Positions 14,301 to 18,310 of a stretch of 18,310 nt of DNA are shown here, in pieces. How positions within the stretch are numbered: position 1 is the first letter of the stretch; every line of letters begins with the position of its first letter. The position numbers and the translations under genes are program-made. The notes beneath the pieces were generated by a model. It saw only the letters and a list, made by a program, of their open reading frames with translations. It had not been told where the DNA came from and did not search any database. Source of the stretch: CAZCAC01 sp964496575 (GTDB lineage: Bacteria > Planctomycetota > UBA1135 > GCA-002686595); the NCBI GenBank assembly GCA_964496575.1, contig CAZCAC010000151.1:1-18310 (forward strand), given 5' to 3'.

Positions 14301-15377
14301 TCAATCCTCGAGGTCCGGGTGCTCCTCGAAGAACTCCTGGGTTCGCGCCACCGCGGCCCAGTACCACGTCCCACCGACTCTCTTCCAGGTCTCGACCATC
14401 TCCAGCTCCTGGGAAAGGTCCATCTCGCCGTGCTGTCGGAGGATCTCGTGCTGCGGCTCCCAGACGACCGTGACCGAAGCGAACGCCGTGTTCCCCCGTA
14501 CGTCGAGGATCTCGTGGAGCTCGGGATCCTCGTAGAGGTGGTCCTCCTTGCCTTCCAGGAACGTCTCCAGCTCCTCCTCCTCGCGACGATCGGGCACCAG
14601 GAACTCGTACACGACCTCCCAGTCGGCGTCGCAGATCGAGCTCCAGCGAGCCGTCACTCGATCCCGGAGTGGCAGATCCACCGCGGCGATCGCCACCGCC
14701 TCGACTCCGGCATCGTCGAGGCTCTCGAGCAGCGGAAGCGCCTCGTGAAGGAGGAGCTCTCCGTGGGGGACGACCAACAGCCGAGGTGCCTCGCCCTCCG
14801 CGTGCAGCGCCGATAGGTGCTCCAGAAGCGCACCGGGCGAGGAGAAGTCCTCCTCGGGCAGCTGGAAGGTGAGCTCGGGCTCCTCGTCGGCCTCATCTCT
14901 GCCGACGATCAACCGGACGACGTCATCGTCGTCGGGATCGAGCTCCTCCAGGAAAAGCTCGTACGGATCGTCCCGCCCATCCTCCAGCCGCACCAGCACC
15001 GACTCGGCCCGATCGTCGACCGGCCGCCAGGCGTCGAGGATTCCCTGCACCGACTCGAACGGGACATCTTCAGAGGCGTTCAGGTGCAGCTCGATCTCGG
15101 TTGCCTCGTCCTCTCCTTCGCTGGCGATCCTCGCCATCCTCCCCCGGAGCAATCGGAGCCCGTCACCCTCCTCCTCGGGGTCGTAGAGGTACTCCTCTTC
15201 GTACTCCACCTCTCCGTCCTCGGAGACGTCGAGGGTCATCGTCCGCCCTCGCCCCTCTCGTGGCTCGGGTCGTCTCTCCGTGCCTGGCGAGAAAGCCGCC
15301 CAGGTGGACGGCAACCCGGTGGACAGGGCGAACACGACGCTGGAACTGAAAAACAAGCCGCTGCCAAGACTACCCAT
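14301..15377 (-). CDS. Secreted acidic protein with ExbD-like and NTF2-like segments
   Basis: The 358-residue product is very rich in Asp and Glu. The ATG at 15377 is chosen because a strong Shine-Dalgarno (AGGAGAGG, 15381-15388) precedes it. It then starts with a hydrophobic stretch, LFFSSSVVFALSTGLPSTWA (8-27), which could be a signal peptide although the n-region lacks a positive charge. Residues 165-235 (FSSPGALLEHLSAL, APRLLVVPHGELLLHEALPL, LESLDDAGVEAVAI) resemble the periplasmic domain of ExbD/TolR. Residues 95-130 may be a weaker copy. Residues 250-345 (WEVVYEFLVPDRREEEELET, NTAFASVTVVW, VETWKRVGGTWYW) resemble an SnoaL/NTF2-like cone fold. Both assignments are by pattern only. It lies 104 bases past the toroid gene and may share its operon. 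Confidence 0.75.
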   Translation of the reverse strand: MGSLGSGLFFSSSVVFALSTGLPSTWAAFSPGTERRPEPREGRGRTMTLDVSEDGEVEYEEEYLYDPEEEGDGLRLLRGRMARIASEGEDEATEIELHLNASEDVPFESVQGILDAWRPVDDRAESVLVRLEDGRDDPYELFLEELDPDDDDVVRLIVGRDEADEEPELTFQLPEEDFSSPGALLEHLSALHAEGEAPRLLVVPHGELLLHEALPLLESLDDAGVEAVAIAAVDLPLRDRVTARWSSICDADWEVVYEFLVPDRREEEELETFLEGKEDHLYEDPELHEILDVRGNTAFASVTVVWEPQHEILRQHGEMDLSQELEMVETWKRVGGTWYWAAVARTQEFFEEHPDLED

Positions 15378-15380
15378 GGT

Positions 15381-15388
15381 CCTCTCCT
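15381..15388 (-). promoter_or_regulatory. Strong ribosome binding site deciding the start at 15377
   Basis: On the minus strand AGGAGAGG lies upstream of the ATG at 15377, with AGGAG six bases from it. Most other genes here lack such a site, so it settles the choice over the internal ATG (residue 47) and adds the hydrophobic N-terminus. Confidence 0.7.
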
Positions 15389-15412
15389 GGATCGATTCGG
15401 GTGATGAACATG

Positions 15413-15466
15413 GTACGGAGCCAGGACAGGATCCGCCACGTGGCGGATCTTGTCCTGGCACCGTAC
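15413..15466. repeat. 54-bp near-perfect palindrome (REP-like)
   Basis: The 27-base arms are centred on CACGTG (15437-15442) and pair at 25 of 27 positions; the exceptions are 15419/15460 and 15429/15450. The outer part reads GTACGG-x-GCCAGGACA and the inner part GATCCGCCACGTGGCGGATC. Its position between two genes, size and GC-rich stem fit a REP/BIME-type element mobilised by RAYT (REP-associated tyrosine transposases). It could also serve as a terminator for the toroid gene. Confidence 0.75.
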
Positions 15467-15484
15467 TCACTGGCACCGTACTCA
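15455..15484. repeat. Tandem 15-bp direct repeat next to the palindrome
   Basis: CTGGCACCGTACTCA occurs twice without a gap, at 15455-15469 and 15470-15484. The first copy forms part of the right arm of the palindrome. The second contains the toroid gene's stop codon (15482-15484 on the minus strand). Confidence 0.85.
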
Positions 15485-16654
15485 GAGCTTCAGCCGCGAC
15501 AGCGTCATCACCGCGAACGCCGTTCCGTACGGCTTGTGGTAGCGGTACAGCGGGTAATCCCAGAACGACCCGTCCGGCTCGCGGCAGTACAGCACCGCGC
15601 GCGCCATGTGCGGTGCGAAGCGGCGCTGGGTCTCCTCGTCCCGTTCCTCCAGCACATACCCCGCGTAGGCGAAGCCGTACAGGTAGAAGTAGCCCGAGAT
15701 CGCGTAGTGACCGGTGTGCGGGATCGGGCGACGCAATCCCAGGATCTGCATGCGCAGCTCCTTGATGGCGAGATTCTCGAGGCCCCGCAGGTGATCGGTC
15801 TCCTCGAGCTCCCGCCCGAACCTCTCCAGGGCGTACTGGCAGAGCGGCACGCGACAGGCCGCGCCGGCATGGTTCGAGAGTCCCATCGACGGATTCCGGT
15901 TCCATAGCTCGCCGTAGCTATAGGCCCCGTTCGGCAGGCGGCAACGCTCGATCGAACGCAGCGCGTGCTCCAGCATCCGTTCGGGAACCTCCACGCCTGC
16001 ACGCGCGGCACGGTCGAGGCCGACCAGGATCGTCGCGGTGGTGAAGCTCATCGAGGTGAACGAGGGCGGATGGGTGCGCACCGGGATGAGGCTGAGGTAG
16101 CTCCACCCGCCGTCGATCACCTGGTAGCGCTGCAGCTTCTCGATGATGCCCGCACAGGCAGCCTTGATCGCCTCGGCGCGGGGATCGTCCGGCGCGTCGA
16201 GGAGGCGCTCACCGAGGGCCTGCAACGCGTAGCCGAAGGTCCAGCAGTTGTAGTGCTCGACCATGCTGACGCGCCGCACGTTCCAGTGCTCGATCAGGTA
16301 GTCGACCGCGCGGTCGGCGGCGGCGTCCGTCTCCGCGTTGCGCGCCGTGGAGTCCCACAGCGCCATCGCAGCGATCCCCGTGACGGCAACGCGCCAGGCG
16401 TCGCGGGTGCCCGGTGGTGTGGCGAAGACCTCGATCGGGCGGGCCGTGTGGTGCGAACCCCACGAGCCGTCCTCGCGCTGGTTGTCGAGCAGCCACTTCG
16501 TGCCGTCCTCGATCGCCGCGGTGACCTCCGCTTTCAGCTCCTCCGGCGAGAGCTTCTCGCGCGAGAGCGTCGCGTGGTCGCGCAGCGCCTGCGAGGGCGG
16601 GTCGGGAATCCCCTGCGCGCAGCCGAGCGCGAGCAGAGCGGTCGCGATGAACAC
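15482..16654 (-). CDS. Squalene-cyclase/prenyltransferase-like alpha/alpha-toroid lipoprotein
   Basis: The 390-residue protein has a short lipoprotein signal, FIATALLALGC with C12 as the lipidation site, though its n-region has no basic residue. The body is an alpha/alpha-toroid. The QW-type repeat GTKWLLDNQREDGSWG (51-66) is clear, RYQVIDGGWSYLSLIPV and LPNGAYSYGELW are repeat turns, and CREPDGSFWDYPL near the C-terminus is another. The DxDD acid motif of squalene-hopene cyclases is not seen, so catalysis is doubtful; such proteins in this kind of genome may bind ligands or proteins. The start is the GTG at 16654, four bases after the adaptor gene's stop, which indicates co-transcription. 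The last codons (SRLKL, then stop) run into the tandem 15-mer, so the natural C-terminus may have been altered by the repeat. Confidence 0.85.
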   Translation of the reverse strand: MFIATALLALGCAQGIPDPPSQALRDHATLSREKLSPEELKAEVTAAIEDGTKWLLDNQREDGSWGSHHTARPIEVFATPPGTRDAWRVAVTGIAAMALWDSTARNAETDAAADRAVDYLIEHWNVRRVSMVEHYNCWTFGYALQALGERLLDAPDDPRAEAIKAACAGIIEKLQRYQVIDGGWSYLSLIPVRTHPPSFTSMSFTTATILVGLDRAARAGVEVPERMLEHALRSIERCRLPNGAYSYGELWNRNPSMGLSNHAGAACRVPLCQYALERFGRELEETDHLRGLENLAIKELRMQILGLRRPIPHTGHYAISGYFYLYGFAYAGYVLEERDEETQRRFAPHMARAVLYCREPDGSFWDYPLYRYHKPYGTAFAVMTLSRLKL

Positions 16655-16658
16655 CGGA

Positions 16659-18116
16659 TCAGCTCCCCGGCTGCACCAGCAGCACTCGCCAGCCGGCCTC
16701 GATCCCCTTCGTGATCACGACCTCGCCGTTCTTGGAGAGGCCGAGCTCGACGGGCACCTCGGCGAAGGGAGCGTTCTCGCCCTTGGCGGCCCAGCAGCGC
16801 GCGTCGGCGCCTTCACCGAAGACCGCGCCCTTCGGCACGATCACCGCGTCGGGGATCTGCTCGAGTTGCAGGGAGAGCTTCGCGCGCATTCCGAAGAGGA
16901 TTCCCGGTCGGCTCTTGTCGAGCACGACCTTCGCCTCGTAGCGGTTCTCCGCCCCGGCGGCACTCGAGGGGGTCGGGTAGCGTTCGATGCGGGTCACGCC
17001 GACCAGCTCCACCTTCTTCGAGACGACCGGCTTCACCGTGGCGGCCGTGCCGCTCTGCACCTCGGCCACCTGCGATTCGCCGATCGAGAAGGCCACCGCC
17101 AGCTCGCCGGTGTCCGCGATCGTGGCGAAGGCGGCGCGCGGTGTGAGGCGGCTGCCCTGTCGATGCTCGGCGTGGGCACGGCCAGGTCCGTTCTCCTTCA
17201 GCCCACCGTGCACCAGGACCCCGGTCCGCGGCGCACGCACGACGAGCAGCTCGAGGTCGTGGCGCAGTCGCTCCAGCCTGCGGTGTTTCTCGTGCAGCCC
17301 CGCCTCGCTGACCACGACGCCGTCCTCGCGGGACGCCGCCTCGAGCTTCTGCTGGTGAACGAGACGCTGATGCGCGCTCTCCTGCTTGGCGAGCTTCTCG
17401 CGGCGACGCTCGATCTCCACCGGGAGGCTGAGCTCGCGAGTGAACGCGGTGCGCTCTTCCTGCAGCTTCATGCCCAGCTCCGCCTCGTGGAGCGCTCGGC
17501 GGTTGCGGCGCAGGACGATCTCCTCGGTGGCGGCGAAGAGGTCGTCCTCGCGGTACATCGCCTCGAGCTGCTCGAGCTCGTCCTTCGCATCCTGGACGCT
17601 GTGCTTGTACGCGCGCAACCCCGCGTCGGTGCTGCGGCGCCGGAAGTCGAGCTCGTGCTCGAGGTAGCCTTCGAGGGAGCGACGCGCCCGCGCGACCTCC
17701 AGCTCGGACAGCTTCATGGTCTCTTCGGCGGCCAACGCGGCGAGGTGCGCGCGCCCGGCGGTGGCATCGTGAGCGATCTTGGCGGAGTGCAACCCGCGCG
17801 CGGCGCTCTCGATCTGCTCGGTGAGCGGCCTCGTGTCGAGGCGCGCGATCACCTCTCCCTCGGAGACGTAGCTGCCGTGCGCCAGCATCTCGAGGACGAG
17901 GAGCTCACCGGAGAAGGCTTCGGGCCAGATGACGAGCTCGGTCGCTTCGGCGGGAACGAAGACCCCGTCGAACTCGAGCGTGCGCTCGAAGGTGCGGCTC
18001 GTGGCGACGGCGAAGGGCTCGTCGGCGGTGGGTGGAGAGGCCGGCACGGCGGCTTCGAAGGCGAAGGCGGTCAACACGGGTACCGCGAGCAGGGTCAGCA
18101 GGATGGGGGTACGCAT
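16659..18116 (-). CDS. Periplasmic adaptor (HlyD/MFP family) of an efflux or secretion system
   Basis: The 485-residue protein starts with a signal peptide (MRTPILLTLLAVPVLTAFA) and has no lipobox. The split biotinyl-lipoyl-like domain is visible: first half around LEMLAHGSYVSEGEVIARLD (75-94), second half LELLVVRAPRTGVLVHGG (288-305). Between them a long charged helical hairpin (about 97-285) is the coiled coil that reaches toward an outer-membrane partner; at nearly 190 residues it is long for the family. A beta-barrel follows (325-420, with ATIADTGELAVAFSIGESQV) and then a membrane-proximal region with DAVIVPKGAVF (423-433). Such adaptors link ABC, RND or MFS pumps to outer-membrane channels, but no pump gene is in the window. 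The ATG has no Shine-Dalgarno. The toroid gene follows after four bases. Confidence 0.92.
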   Translation of the reverse strand: MRTPILLTLLAVPVLTAFAFEAAVPASPPTADEPFAVATSRTFERTLEFDGVFVPAEATELVIWPEAFSGELLVLEMLAHGSYVSEGEVIARLDTRPLTEQIESAARGLHSAKIAHDATAGRAHLAALAAEETMKLSELEVARARRSLEGYLEHELDFRRRSTDAGLRAYKHSVQDAKDELEQLEAMYREDDLFAATEEIVLRRNRRALHEAELGMKLQEERTAFTRELSLPVEIERRREKLAKQESAHQRLVHQQKLEAASREDGVVVSEAGLHEKHRRLERLRHDLELLVVRAPRTGVLVHGGLKENGPGRAHAEHRQGSRLTPRAAFATIADTGELAVAFSIGESQVAEVQSGTAATVKPVVSKKVELVGVTRIERYPTPSSAAGAENRYEAKVVLDKSRPGILFGMRAKLSLQLEQIPDAVIVPKGAVFGEGADARCWAAKGENAPFAEVPVELGLSKNGEVVITKGIEAGWRVLLVQPGS

Positions 18117-18274
18117 GGCAGCAGGGGGTCAGGGGTGAGAGAGATCGATCTGGATCCAAGAATACGCTCGGCACCTGGTCGGTGCGTGAACATGCTGTAA
18201 GAGAGAGTGGAAACCAAATAGCGCTAGGCGCCTCGGAAGCGTCAGGACAGCTCTTCGGTACGGTCATCCAGAGA

Positions 18275-18310
18275 TTAACCACAGAGGGCACAGAGGACAC
18301 AGAGACAGAG
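18275..18310. repeat. ACAGAG-rich short tandem repeat at the right edge
   Basis: After TTAACC the sequence is a degenerate run of ACAGAG units (ACAGAGGGC, ACAGAGGAC, ACAGAGAC, AGAG) that continues out of the window. Similar ACCACAGAGG-type strings occur between genes in many uncultured bacterial genomes (from memory). It stands out by its purine-strand bias and lower GC. The 158 bases between it and the adaptor ATG contain no gene and no clear promoter. Confidence 0.6.

Noticed and set aside
11974..14367. Long minus-strand open frame opposite the BlaI/M56 operon
   Set aside because: Its leucine/arginine/glutamate-rich product is the mirror of the GC-biased third positions of the real genes, and no domain is recognised.
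16338..18200. Plus-strand open frame opposite the adaptor and toroid genes
   Set aside because: It crosses two genes with clear domains and its product is low-complexity.

Overview
The window is high-GC bacterial DNA, about 18.3 kb, with short intergenic gaps and many starts that lack a Shine-Dalgarno sequence. The best guess for the source is a Planctomycetota-like lineage. This rests on three things: a metzincin carrying LamG domains and the inter-LamG module with the pattern 'HDVYLG...YYWRVDEV', a BlaI/M56 pair with a TPR sensor, and a lipoprotein alpha/alpha-toroid. Acidobacteriota or Myxococcota cannot be excluded. No rRNA, tRNA or CRISPR array was seen.

Left accessory region (1-3500). 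An FHA-domain protein (46-1371) starts by TAATG overlap with an upstream frame that runs off the edge. It converges on the 3' remnant of a conserved gene (1414-1941, minus). That remnant's frame stays open exactly up to a CAAG tetranucleotide (1943-1946), followed by a 27-bp hairpin (1960-1986). This is the expected layout of an IS91-family origin end. A 5'-truncated HUH/Y2 transposase (2046-3092, minus) follows, then the C-terminus of a second, different IS91-like transposase (3226-3471, minus). Codon choice here looks less GC-biased than in the rest.

Centre (3500-11640). A fold-type I PLP aminotransferase (3541-4686) and a soluble chemotaxis-type receptor (4953-6029, minus) converge on a gap built of two pairs of direct repeats, one pair containing identical hairpins. 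A secreted serine-beta-lactamase-like S12 hydrolase (6341-7531) converges on a minus-strand chain of three overlapping genes: a 40-codon ORF (8480-8602), a short CbiX-type chelatase (8118-8483), and a lipoprotein with a one-base frameshift (7541-8121). The overlaps are GTGA and ATGA. Divergent from this chain is a large secreted metzincin with two LamG domains (8669-11617).

Right (11640-18310). A BlaI-like repressor (11774-12163) and an M56 metalloprotease (12163-13803) form a two-gene regulatory operon. A 32-bp double dyad overlaps a predicted promoter -10, which suggests autoregulation. In place of the penicillin-binding sensor of BlaR1, the protease has an extracytoplasmic TPR domain. An in-frame TGA splits this domain, and the TPR array continues in the same frame to 14184. 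Two hairpins end the operon. Convergent to it lies a minus-strand group: a periplasmic HlyD/MFP adaptor (16659-18116), a squalene-cyclase-like lipoprotein toroid (15482-16654), and a secreted acidic protein with ExbD-like and NTF2-like segments (14301-15377). A 54-bp REP-like palindrome and a tandem 15-mer separate the last two, and the toroid's stop codon lies inside the 15-mer. The right edge ends in an ACAGAG-rich repeat.

The strongest candidates for something new are the BlaI/M56-TPR sensor with its split frame, and the HlyD/toroid/ExbD-like group.
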